Shown here: positions 17,472 to 24,597 of the stretch, piece after piece
Layout of the letters: each line of letters opens with the position of its first letter
Position numbering within the stretch: position 1 is the stretch's first letter
Source: Propionibacteriaceae bacterium UBA7704
GTDB lineage: Bacteria; Actinomycetota; Actinomycetes; Propionibacteriales; Propionibacteriaceae
NCBI GenBank assembly: GCA_002482525.1
Contig: DLGC01000020.1
Location: 176,356 to 220,876, forward strand
Direction: 5' to 3'
Length of the DNA stretch: 44,521 nucleotides
Made by a program: the position numbers and the translations under genes
The notes under the pieces: generated by a model
What the model was told of the DNA's origin: nothing
The model's input: the letters and a program-made list of their open reading frames with translations, nothing else
The model's database searches: none

Positions 17472-18644
17472 GTGACCGACAAACTGCCCGTGCTCAGCCG
17501 TCCGCGCGACGGTGCCGTCTTCGGCGGAGTCTGTGCAGGAGTGGCGCGGCGCCTCGGGATCGATCCCACTGTGCTGCGGGTCATCGCCGTGGTGAGCACG
17601 ATCTTCCTGGGTGGATTGGGGGTGGCCCTCTATGTGGCCGGGTTGTTGCTGCTGCCGCGCGATCAGGAGCAGTACAGCCCACTGACCCGAGCCATCCCAC
17701 TGCTTCGGCGGATGCCGCCGGTCGCACTGGCCGTGATCGTCATGGCCCTGGCTGTGGTGATCACCTGGGGTTCGGGCAGCAGCGCCGTCCTGGTGCCGGC
17801 CGCGATCATCGCCGTGGTGTTGTGGTTCGTCGGCTTTCGGCGTCGCTCTCAGGCTTCGATCGTTCATACCCCTGAGCCCACCCCGTTCGAACGCGCCGCG
17901 GACGCCTGGCGGGCGCGTCTGGCCGAGCAACAGGTCCCCGGATTCGAGGGCTATCAGGCCACCGAGCCGCGCTGGCAGCAGCCCTACACCGACCCCAGCG
18001 ATCAGTGGGTCGTGGACAATCCGCCACCGGTTCCGGCGGTACCTCCGCGGCCGAAGCGAAGCTGGCGGCTGTGGGGTCTAGCGCTGGCGTTGGCAGGAGT
18101 CGGCACCGGAATCGTGGCCGCCCTCTCGATCGTCTTCGGGTTTCCGGCCGGCGCGGGCGCCTACTTCGCTGCAATCCTGGCCGCGTTGGGAATCACTGCG
18201 GTGGTGGCCTCGCGAGTGGGGCGTCCGCCGCTGCTGATCCCGGCCATCATCGTCACAGCCGTGGCTACCGCTGCCGTCCAGTTCGGGCCGAATCCGGGCT
18301 ATGTCGGGGACTACTCCCGTGTCATCACCAACGAGGACCAACTCCAGCCCGTCCGGGTGGGTGCCGGCTCGGTCAACCTCGACCTGAGCAATCTGGACCT
18401 CACCCAGGATCGCGACCTGGACGTGGAGGTGGGCACTGGCGATGTCACGATCACGCTTCCGCGTGAGGAGGCCACCACCGTGGACTGGAAACTCGGACTT
18501 GGCGAGTTGACTTTCGGCGACGCCGACTTCCCGGTTACGACCAGCCACGTCGATTCCTTCCAGAACAATCCGGTCGGCACCGCGCACCACCGAATCACGA
18601 TCAATCTCAAGGTCGGCGCCGGAGATGTGACGGTGATCCCATGA
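17472..18644 (+). CDS. PspC-domain protein with C-terminal LiaF-like (toastrack) domain
   Basis: A 390-residue membrane protein: PspC domain (about 7-64: GAVFGGVCAGVARRLGIDPTVLRV plus one helix), further helices near 78-98 and 100-118, a cytoplasmic Pro-rich linker (about 125-190), a second membrane block (about 195-270), and a C-terminal extracytoplasmic or cytoplasmic beta-rich region (about 285-390) with repeating VxVGxGxVxLDL and VEVGTGDVTITL patterns, as in the toastrack domain of LiaF/DUF4097-like proteins. By analogy with LiaF it may act as an inhibitor or partner of the divergent kinase; this is inference. Start: GTG 17472 preferred over TTG 17460. It overlaps the following small ORF by ATGA. 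Confidence 0.8.
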   Translation: MTDKLPVLSRPRDGAVFGGVCAGVARRLGIDPTVLRVIAVVSTIFLGGLGVALYVAGLLLLPRDQEQYSPLTRAIPLLRRMPPVALAVIVMALAVVITWGSGSSAVLVPAAIIAVVLWFVGFRRRSQASIVHTPEPTPFERAADAWRARLAEQQVPGFEGYQATEPRWQQPYTDPSDQWVVDNPPPVPAVPPRPKRSWRLWGLALALAGVGTGIVAALSIVFGFPAGAGAYFAAILAALGITAVVASRVGRPPLLIPAIIVTAVATAAVQFGPNPGYVGDYSRVITNEDQLQPVRVGAGSVNLDLSNLDLTQDRDLDVEVGTGDVTITLPREEATTVDWKLGLGELTFGDADFPVTTSHVDSFQNNPVGTAHHRITINLKVGAGDVTVIP

Positions 18645-18811
18645 GGTCTGATCGCACTGCTTTCGCCTTCGGCATGGCCGCACTCGCCCTCGCCGCCCTC
18701 GGATTGTGGGCCAACTATGGCCAGGTCGACTGGCGCATCGTCGGCTTGGCCGCACCCATCGCTTTGGTAGTGATCGGTGTGGGCATGTTGGCAATGAGCA
18801 AAGACCACTGA
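18641..18811 (+). CDS. 56-residue membrane protein coupled to the PspC/toastrack gene
   Basis: A short ORF of 56 residues beginning with an ATG that overlaps the previous stop (ATGA at 18641-18644), so it is very likely translated by coupling. It contains two hydrophobic segments (about 7-24 and 32-51) separated by WANYGQVDWR, and ends in a short polar tail MSKDH: a probable two-helix membrane protein. I do not recognise a family. Its place between two PspC genes suggests a role in the same envelope-stress module. Confidence 0.7.
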   Translation: MRSDRTAFAFGMAALALAALGLWANYGQVDWRIVGLAAPIALVVIGVGMLAMSKDH

Positions 18812-18831
18812 ACCCTCAGAAAGGAAAACCC

Positions 18832-19080
18832 ATGAAAGAACAACTGATCCGCTCCAGCAGCGACAAGATGATCGCCGGAGTCTGCGGCGGCGTCGCCCGC
18901 TCCTTCGGCATCGATGCGAGCATTGTGCGCATCGTGTGGGCCCTGGCCTGCTTCTTCTTCGCGCTGCCGGCCGTGCTCTACGTCGTCCTGTGGCTGGTTT
19001 TGCCCGTCGACGGTGGCGGCACCGGTTTCGACGATCTGAAGAACGCCTTCAGCAGCAAGCCCCCGTCCGACCTGCGCTGA
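18832..19080 (+). CDS. Small PspC-domain protein
   Basis: An 82-residue protein consisting almost wholly of one PspC domain: SDKMIAGVCGGVARSFGIDASIVRI followed by a membrane helix (about 33-59) ending in LVLPV, then a short polar tail. The ATG at 18832 is preceded by AAAGGA at the right distance; the open frame extends further upstream but overlaps the 56-residue gene. It is the third PspC domain in under 3 kb and probably lies in the same transcript as the two genes before it. Confidence 0.88.
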   Translation: MKEQLIRSSSDKMIAGVCGGVARSFGIDASIVRIVWALACFFFALPAVLYVVLWLVLPVDGGGTGFDDLKNAFSSKPPSDLR

Positions 19081-19086
19081 TCGCCC

Positions 19087-19160
19087 CCCACTTCGCTACA
19101 CCCGCGTCACGTTGCTACCTCTGCGGAGGTAGCAACTTCACCGGAATGTAGCGAGGTGGG
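19087..19160. repeat. Nested palindrome between convergent pspC and guaA
   Basis: Two concentric inverted repeats. The outer arms (19087-19100 and 19147-19160) are 14 bases with one mismatch (cccacttcgctaca / tgtagcgaggtggg). The inner arms (19111-19120 and 19127-19136) are 10 bases and perfect (gttgctacct / aggtagcaac), with a 6-base loop. Ten-base spacers lie symmetrically on each side. GCTAC occurs in all four arms. It fills the whole intergenic space and could act as a bidirectional terminator; its modular symmetry also fits a REP-like or MITE-like dispersed element. No second copy was seen in this window. Confidence 0.75.
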
Positions 19161-19161
19161 A

Positions 19162-20715
19162 CTATTCCCACTCGATGGTGCCCGGTGGCTTGCTGGTGAC
19201 GTCCAGCACCACGCGGTTCACTTCAGGAACCTCGTTGGTGATTCTGGTGCTGATGCGCTCCAGCAGGTCATAGGGCAGCCGACTCCAATCGGCGGTCATG
19301 GCATCCTCGCTGGAGACCGGACGCAACACGATGGGGTGCCCATAGGTACGCCCATCGCCTTGCACCCCGACCGAACGGACGTCGGCCAGCAGCACTACCG
19401 GGAACTGCCAGATCTCACCGTCCAGCCCGGCGGCGGTAGTCTCCTCGCGGACGATGGCATCGGCGGCACGCAGAATGCGCAGCCGCTCGGCATCCACCGC
19501 TCCCACGATCCGAATCCCGAGCCCGGGTCCGGGGAAGGGATGCCGGTTCACGATGTGTTCGGGCAATCCCAGCTCACGCCCAACCTGCCGCACCTCGTCC
19601 TTGAACAGGGTGCGCAGTGGCTCGATCAGCTGGAACTGAAGGTCATCGGGCAGGCCGCCCACGTTGTGGTGGCTCTTGATGTTGGCCGCTCCCTCACCAC
19701 CACCTGACTCGACCACATCGGGGTACAAGGTGCCCTGGACGAGGTAGTCGATGGGGCCTTCGTCATTGATCCGACGAGCCGCATCCTCAAAGGTACGGAT
19801 GAACTCCCGACCGATGATCTTGCGCTTGGTCTCCGGATCGCTCACCCCAGCCAACGCACCAAGAAAACGCTCCTGCTCGTTGGCGACCACTAGTTTCACT
19901 CCGGTCGAGGCCACGAAATCCTGCTCAACCCGCTCGGCCTCGCCAGTACGCAGCAGGCCGTGATCGACGAAGACACAGGTGAGCTGATCGCCAATAGCCC
20001 GCTGCACCAGCGCAGCCGCCACGGCCGAGTCGACCCCGCCGGACAAGGCACACAGCACTCGCGCCGAGCCCACCTGGCTGCGGATCCGGGCGATCTGATC
20101 CTCGACGATATTGGCGCTGTCCCAGCTCCGCCGACAACCGGCGATCTCCCACAGGAACTTCTCCAACACGCGTTGACCGTGCGCCGAATGCAGCACCTCC
20201 GGATGCCATTGGACGCCGGCCAGCCGCCGCTGTGGATCCTCGAAGGCCGCCACTGTGGCCCGCGGCGAGCGGGCGTTCACCCGGAAACCTGCCGGGGCGG
20301 CGACGACCTCATCGCCATGCGACATCCACGACACCAGAGTGTCCGGCAGTCCGTCGAGCAGGACGCCGGGATCGAGCACCTCCACAGTGGTGCGGCCGTA
20401 TTCGCGCTGACCAGTCTGAGCGACCGTACCGCCAAGGGCCTGCGCCATCGCCATGAAGCCGTAACAGATGCCGAAGACCGGAACGCCGGCTTCCAACAGT
20501 GCGACATCCAACTGTGGGGCGCCGGCCTCATAAACCGAACTCGGCCCACCGGATAGGATCACCGCTTTCGGCTGCTTGGCGAGCAGGTCGGCGACACTGA
20601 TGGTGTGGGGGACGATCTCGGAGTAGACCTCGGCCTCCCGCACCCGACGGGCAATGAGTTGGGCGTACTGGGCGCCGTAATCGACAACCAGCACCAGATC
20701 ATGATCGGCGCTCAT
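19162..20715 (-). CDS. guaA: GMP synthase (glutamine-hydrolysing)
   Basis: GuaA (517 residues from the chosen start) aminates XMP to GMP. The class-I glutamine amidotransferase domain has the nucleophile C84 in FGICYG, and H171/E173 in QWHPEV. The ATP pyrophosphatase domain has the P-loop SGGVDS (225-230), and the C-terminal dimerisation domain ends PPGTIEWE. ATG at 20715 is preferred over a GTG at 20754 because it gives the usual N-terminus and lies 8 bases from a TAGAAT -10 box. It acts one step after GuaB, encoded about 10 kb away. It converges with pspC and is divergent from the sulfur operon. Confidence 0.97.
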   Translation of the reverse strand: MSADHDLVLVVDYGAQYAQLIARRVREAEVYSEIVPHTISVADLLAKQPKAVILSGGPSSVYEAGAPQLDVALLEAGVPVFGICYGFMAMAQALGGTVAQTGQREYGRTTVEVLDPGVLLDGLPDTLVSWMSHGDEVVAAPAGFRVNARSPRATVAAFEDPQRRLAGVQWHPEVLHSAHGQRVLEKFLWEIAGCRRSWDSANIVEDQIARIRSQVGSARVLCALSGGVDSAVAAALVQRAIGDQLTCVFVDHGLLRTGEAERVEQDFVASTGVKLVVANEQERFLGALAGVSDPETKRKIIGREFIRTFEDAARRINDEGPIDYLVQGTLYPDVVESGGGEGAANIKSHHNVGGLPDDLQFQLIEPLRTLFKDEVRQVGRELGLPEHIVNRHPFPGPGLGIRIVGAVDAERLRILRAADAIVREETTAAGLDGEIWQFPVVLLADVRSVGVQGDGRTYGHPIVLRPVSSEDAMTADWSRLPYDLLERISTRITNEVPEVNRVVLDVTSKPPGTIEWE

Positions 20716-20723
20716 GCCTGCTG

Positions 20724-20729
20724 ATTCTA
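20724..20729 (-). promoter_or_regulatory. Leaderless -10 box for guaA
   Basis: TAGAAT on the minus strand, eight bases from the ATG at 20715, predicting a leaderless guaA transcript. Confidence 0.45.
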
Positions 20730-20763
20730 GGGGTGTCAGGACTGCGCATTTCACCGCGACGAG

Positions 20764-20794
20764 TTGCCAAACGCCGAATTCATGGTGCTAGCCT
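20764..20794 (+). promoter_or_regulatory. Promoter of the polycysteine leader and sulfur operon
   Basis: TAGCCT at 20789-20794 with an extended TG (TGCTAGCCT), six bases before the ATG at 20801, so transcription should begin at the A of that ATG. TTGCCA at 20764-20769 may serve as a -35 box with a long 19-base spacer. Confidence 0.6.
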
Positions 20795-20800
20795 TCAGCC

Positions 20801-20872
20801 ATGACCACGACGAGCTCCGCAACCATGTGTTGCTGCTGCATGCCGTCGATGGCGCGTTGTCGAATGTGCTGA
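20801..20872 (+). CDS. Polycysteine leader peptide (23 aa), putative cysteine-sensing attenuator
   Basis: A short ORF, ATG 20801 to TGA 20872, encoding 23 residues with Cys at 10, 11, 12, 13, 20 and 23 and Met at 1, 9, 14, 17 and 22. Cys at 6 of 23 positions is far above normal. There is no Shine-Dalgarno; instead a -10 box lies six bases upstream, so the message looks leaderless. It lies 150 bases ahead of metY-cysK-metB. In mycobacteria, leaderless short ORFs with Cys runs are established cysteine-responsive attenuators of downstream operons; the same logic fits here. The codons for M9-C13 (20825-20840) are exactly complementary to 20987-21002 just before the metY ribosome-binding site. Confidence 0.8.
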   Translation: MTTTSSATMCCCCMPSMARCRMC

Positions 20873-21002
20873 CCCAGCCTCGACCCGCATCACCACTCGG
20901 TTCGAAAGAACCACGCATTTTCCTGCTCGGACTATGTCCACATCACCCGCATTTCCCGCCCCAGGCTTCACCCAGGGGCAGCCAACTGCAGCAGCAACAC
21001 AT
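20825..21002 (+). promoter_or_regulatory. metY: Attenuator helix: Cys-codon tract pairing with the metY leader
   Basis: ATGTGTTGCTGCTGCA at 20825-20840 (the Met-Cys-Cys-Cys-Cys codons) is the perfect reverse complement of TGCAGCAGCAACACAT at 20987-21002: 16 contiguous base pairs enclosing 146 bases. The 3' arm ends 8 bases before the AGGAGA Shine-Dalgarno (21011-21016) of metY, inside the footprint of an initiating 30S subunit. A ribosome stalled on Cys codons would cover the 5' arm and keep the helix open; this model is inferred. Confidence 0.75.
20899..20924 (+). terminator. Small hairpin and possible anti-Shine-Dalgarno in the sulfur leader
   Basis: GGTTC-gaaa-GAACC (20899-20912) forms a 5-bp stem with a GNRA loop, followed by ACGCATTTTCC. 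The TTTTCCT at 20918-20924 could also pair with AGGAGAA at the metY ribosome-binding site (21011-21017; seven pairs, one G-U). Either use is tentative. Confidence 0.3.
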
Positions 21003-21022
21003 CATTCACTAGGAGAAACACC

Positions 21023-22306
21023 ATGTCCTACAGCCTCGACACGCTGACCGTCCATGCCGGTCAGGAGGAAGCCGACCCGACTACCCACTCCCGCGCCGTG
21101 CCGATCTATCAGACCGCCAGCTATGTCTTCGAGGACACTGAGGACGCCGCCGACCTCTTCGCACTGCGTAAGCCGGGCAACATCTACTCCCGGATCATGA
21201 ACCCCACCCAGTCCACTTTCGAGGAGCGGGTCAACGCTCTCGAAGGCGGCGTTGGCGCGCTGGCCACGGCCTCTGGTGCCGCCGCCATCACCTACGCGGT
21301 ACTCAACCTCACCTACGCCGGAGACAACATCGTGGCGCTGTCCACGCTGTACGGCGGCACCTACGCCCTGTTCGCCCACACCCTGGCCCAGTACGGCATC
21401 GAGGCTCGTTTCGTGGACCCCGGCAAGCCCGAAGAGCTGGCAGCTCACGTCGACGAGAAGACCAAGCTGGTCTTCGGCGAGACCATCGGCAATCCAGCGA
21501 TCAACGTCATCGACCTCGACGCCTGGTCCGACGCAGCGCACGCACTCGGGTTGCCCTTCATCGTGGACAACACCGTCGCCACCCCGCTGCTGGCACGCGT
21601 GTTCGACCACGGCGCCGATATCGCCGTCCACTCGGCAACCAAGTACATCGGCGGGCATGGCACGGCGATCGGCGGCATCATCGTCGACTCCGGGAAGTTC
21701 GATTGGGCCGCCCACTCCGAGCGATTCCCCGGGTTAACCAAGGCCGATCCGGCCTACCACGGCGCAGTGTGGACCGAAGCCGCCGGCCCGGCGGCCTACA
21801 TCATCCGTGCCCGCACCGTGCTGCTGCGCAACACCGGCGCGACGCTGAGCCCGTTCAACTCCTGGCTGTTCCTGCAGGGTTTGGAGACGCTGCACCTGCG
21901 CATCGAGCGCCATTCGGAGAACGCCTTGGAGGTCGCCCAGTTCCTGGAGAACCATGAGGCTGTCGCCTGGGTCAACTACCCCGGTTTGGACTCCTCACCG
22001 CACAAGGCCACTGCCGATCGGGTGTTGGCCGGACGCGGCTACGGCGGCATCCTGGCTTTCGGACTCAAGGCTGGACGCCAAGCCGGGGCGACCTTCATCG
22101 AATCGCTGAAGCTATTCAGCCACCTGGCCAACATCGGTGACGCCAAGAGCCTGGCCATCCACAACGCCACCACCACCCATTCCCAGCTCAACGACGAGGA
22201 ACTCCTCGCCGCCGGAGTGGCACCCGAAATGGTCCGCCTCAGCATCGGTATCGAAGCCGCCAGTGACTTGATCTCCGATCTGACGCAGGCCCTCGACTCC
22301 ATCTGA
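21023..22306 (+). CDS. metY: O-acetylhomoserine sulfhydrylase
   Basis: MetY (427 residues, normal for the family) uses PLP to make homocysteine from O-acetylhomoserine and sulfide, the direct sulfhydrylation route to methionine. Visible: YSRIMNPTQSTFEERV (55-70; Tyr and Arg that bind the PLP phosphate of the neighbouring subunit), EGGVGALATASGAAAI, FGETIGNP, IVDNTVATP with D182 binding the pyridine, and SATKYIGGHGT with K207 as the Schiff-base lysine. GGHGTAIGG and the family-specific length separate it from cystathionine synthases. ATG follows AGGAGA at a 6-base spacing. It heads a sulfur operon downstream of a polycysteine leader ORF. Confidence 0.94.
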   Translation: MSYSLDTLTVHAGQEEADPTTHSRAVPIYQTASYVFEDTEDAADLFALRKPGNIYSRIMNPTQSTFEERVNALEGGVGALATASGAAAITYAVLNLTYAGDNIVALSTLYGGTYALFAHTLAQYGIEARFVDPGKPEELAAHVDEKTKLVFGETIGNPAINVIDLDAWSDAAHALGLPFIVDNTVATPLLARVFDHGADIAVHSATKYIGGHGTAIGGIIVDSGKFDWAAHSERFPGLTKADPAYHGAVWTEAAGPAAYIIRARTVLLRNTGATLSPFNSWLFLQGLETLHLRIERHSENALEVAQFLENHEAVAWVNYPGLDSSPHKATADRVLAGRGYGGILAFGLKAGRQAGATFIESLKLFSHLANIGDAKSLAIHNATTTHSQLNDEELLAAGVAPEMVRLSIGIEAASDLISDLTQALDSI

Positions 22307-22338
22307 TCGACGTCGCAAGTAAAGGGAGAGAACACGAC

Positions 22339-23265
22339 ATGACGTACTACGAAGATGCAACCAAGCTGGTGGGGCGAACCCCACTGGTCAAGATCAACCG
22401 CCTCTATGGCGACACGACCGCCACCGTGCTGGCCAAGCTGGAGTACTACAACCCGGCGAACTCGGTGAAGGACCGCATCGGGGTGGCCATCATCGACGCC
22501 GCCGAGGCCGACGGGTCGCTCAAGCCCGGCGGCACCATCATCGAGGGCACCAGTGGCAACACCGGCATTGCCCTGGCCTGGGTCGGCGCGACGCGCGGCT
22601 ATCGAGTGATCCTGGCCATGCCGGAGACCATGAGCAAGGAGCGCCGGGCGCTGCTGCGGGCGTTCGGGGCCGAACTGGTACTCACCCCCGGTCCGGAAGG
22701 CATGAAGGGCGCAGTGGCCAAGGCCGAACAACTCGCCGCCGAAATCCCCGGCGCCATTCTGGCCCGACAGTTCGCAAACCCGGCCAATCCTGATATTCAC
22801 CGCCGCACCACGGCCGAAGAGATCTGGGCCGACACCGACGGCACCGTGGACTTCGTGGTCGCCGGTATCGGCACCGGTGGCACCGTCACCGGAATCGGCC
22901 AGGGGCTCAAGCAGCACAATCCCGACATCAAGATCCTCGCCGTGGAACCCGCCGAGTCGCCGTTGCTGACCGAGGGCAAGGCCGGACCGCACAAGATCCA
23001 AGGCATCGGTGCGAACTTCGTGCCGGAGATCCTGGACCAGAGCGTCATCACCCGGGTGCTGCCGGTGTCCAGCGACGACGCCCTCGCCTGGGCCCGCCGA
23101 GCCGCCGCCGAAGAAGGACTCCTGGTCGGGATCTCCTCGGGGGCCGCCCTGAAGGCCGCCGAGCATGTGGTGCAGCATCACCCCGATGCCACCATCGTGG
23201 TCATCCTTCCCGACTGGGGTGAGCGCTACCTGTCCACCCCGCTGTACGCCGACCTGCTCGATTAG
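22339..23265 (+). CDS. cysK: Cysteine synthase A (O-acetylserine sulfhydrylase)
   Basis: CysK (308 residues) makes cysteine from O-acetylserine and sulfide. Motifs: GRTPLVKINRL (12-22), NPANSVKDRIG with the PLP lysine K44, TSGNTG (70-75) for substrate binding, GIGTGGTVTGIG for the PLP phosphate, and GISSGAA. It begins 32 bases after metY with AAGGGAGAG upstream of the ATG, so it is in the same transcript. Its product is the amino acid that the upstream leader ORF appears to sense. Confidence 0.94.
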   Translation: MTYYEDATKLVGRTPLVKINRLYGDTTATVLAKLEYYNPANSVKDRIGVAIIDAAEADGSLKPGGTIIEGTSGNTGIALAWVGATRGYRVILAMPETMSKERRALLRAFGAELVLTPGPEGMKGAVAKAEQLAAEIPGAILARQFANPANPDIHRRTTAEEIWADTDGTVDFVVAGIGTGGTVTGIGQGLKQHNPDIKILAVEPAESPLLTEGKAGPHKIQGIGANFVPEILDQSVITRVLPVSSDDALAWARRAAAEEGLLVGISSGAALKAAEHVVQHHPDATIVVILPDWGERYLSTPLYADLLD

Positions 23266-23268
23266 TCT

Positions 23269-23310
23269 CGGTGGCTGCCGAGTCCGACACCCCCGACTCG
23301 GCAGCCACCG
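23269..23310 (+). terminator. Strong hairpin between cysK and metB
   Basis: A 16-bp perfect inverted repeat (23269-23284 and 23295-23310) with a 10-base loop, starting 3 bases after the cysK stop. No U-tract follows (GCATCACCGG), so it may be a partial terminator or an mRNA-stabilising stem that separates metY-cysK from metB. It ends 8 bases before the metB Shine-Dalgarno. Confidence 0.6.
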
Positions 23311-23332
23311 GCATCACCGGAAAGATCCTCTG

Positions 23333-24535
23333 ATGAACCAGCCCGCCCCCGCTCCCGAAGTCGTCGCACCACTCGCCCTTCGGCCCGCGACCATCGCCGC
23401 CCGAGCCGGGATATCCACCGACACCAGCTACGGTGCTGTGGCACCGCCGCTACACCTGTCGGCCACGTTCCAGTTCGAAGCGCTCGGCCGTCCGCGCCGC
23501 TACGACTACACCCGGTCGGGGAACCCGACCCGTGACCTCTTCGGCCAGGCTGTCGCCGACCTCGAGGGCGGCGCCAGTGGCTGCGTGACAGCCTCGGGAA
23601 TGGCCGCCATCACCGCCACAATCTTCGCGGTGCTGCCGCCCCAGGGCCGGGTCGTGGTACCCGCCGATTGCTATGGCGGCAGTTGGCGGCTGTTCGAGGC
23701 GTTGCGCTCCAGCGGACGCATCGCGAGCCTGGTCTATGCCGACCTCAGCGATGCGTCCCAGGTACGGGCGGCGATCGCCGACGGCGTGGATCTGGTGTGG
23801 TTGGAGACGCCGTCCAACCCGCTGCTGCGTATCAGCGATATCGCTGCGATCAGCGACGCGGCCCACGCCGGGGGCGCCGTCGTGGTGGCTGACAACACTT
23901 TCGCCAGCCCGGTGCTGCAGCGCCCGCTGGCCTGGGGAGCCGATGTGGTGGTGCATTCGGCCACCAAGTACCTCAACGGGCACAGCGATGTCGTCGCCGG
24001 CGTGGTCGTGGCCGCCGACGCCGAGCGCGGTGCCGAGATCGCCTGGTGGGCCAACACCCTCGGCCTGACCGGAAGCCCCTTCGACGCCTACCAGGCGCTG
24101 CGCGGTCTGCACACCCTGCACCTGCGCGTGGCCGCAGCGCAACGCAACGCCGCCGCGACGGCCGACCTGCTCGCCGCTCACCCGGCGGTGCAGGCCGTGC
24201 ATTATCCGGGGTTGATCGATCATCCCCAGCATGATCTGGCCGTCACCCAGATGGACGGTCCCGGTGCGATCGTGAGCTTCCGACTGGCCGACAGCGCTGC
24301 GGTCGCCGCATTCGTCGATGGCCTGCGATGTTTCTGTCTGGCCGAAAGTCTCGGCGGCGTCGAGTCGTTGGTCTGCCATCCGGCGACCATGACTCACGCA
24401 GCGATGTCACCCCAGGCTCGCGCCCTGGCCGGGATTACCGACGGTCTGGTGCGACTCAGCCTCGGCATCGAGGACACCGCCGATCTGCTCGCCGACGTCG
24501 CCGCCGGCCTCGACCGCGCCACCCAGGCGGCCTGA
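23333..24535 (+). CDS. metB: Cystathionine gamma-synthase
   Basis: A 400-residue PLP enzyme of the Cys/Met metabolism family that condenses an activated homoserine with cysteine to cystathionine, the transsulfuration route. It closely follows the E. coli MetB pattern: YDYTRSGNPTRD (57-68), DCYGGSWRLFEAL, ETPSNPLLRI, VADNTFASPVLQ with D187/N188 near the PLP ring, HSATKYLNGHSDVVAG with K212 as the Schiff-base lysine, and LAESLGGVESL before HPATMTHAAM. A gamma-lyase or gamma-elimination role cannot be excluded. The ATG at 23333 has GGAAAG upstream. With MetY, the operon offers two parallel routes to homocysteine. Confidence 0.9.
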   Translation: MNQPAPAPEVVAPLALRPATIAARAGISTDTSYGAVAPPLHLSATFQFEALGRPRRYDYTRSGNPTRDLFGQAVADLEGGASGCVTASGMAAITATIFAVLPPQGRVVVPADCYGGSWRLFEALRSSGRIASLVYADLSDASQVRAAIADGVDLVWLETPSNPLLRISDIAAISDAAHAGGAVVVADNTFASPVLQRPLAWGADVVVHSATKYLNGHSDVVAGVVVAADAERGAEIAWWANTLGLTGSPFDAYQALRGLHTLHLRVAAAQRNAAATADLLAAHPAVQAVHYPGLIDHPQHDLAVTQMDGPGAIVSFRLADSAAVAAFVDGLRCFCLAESLGGVESLVCHPATMTHAAMSPQARALAGITDGLVRLSLGIEDTADLLADVAAGLDRATQAA

Positions 24536-24551
24536 TCCCGGCCGCCATCTC

Positions 24552-24570
24552 GCCACGGACACGCCGTGGC
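24552..24570 (+). other. Intercistronic hairpin between metB and the DUF4395 gene
   Basis: GCCACGG (24552-24558) and CCGTGGC (24564-24570) form a 7-bp stem with a 5-base loop. There is no U-tract, so it is probably an mRNA structural element or weak pause. Confidence 0.35.
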
Positions 24571-24597
24571 CCCGTCTCATCTCCCGAAGGATCTGTC

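Noticed and set aside
20764..21012. 82-codon open frame in the guaA-metY gap
   Set aside because: No Shine-Dalgarno, odd composition, and it overlaps the far better supported polycysteine leader in another frame.
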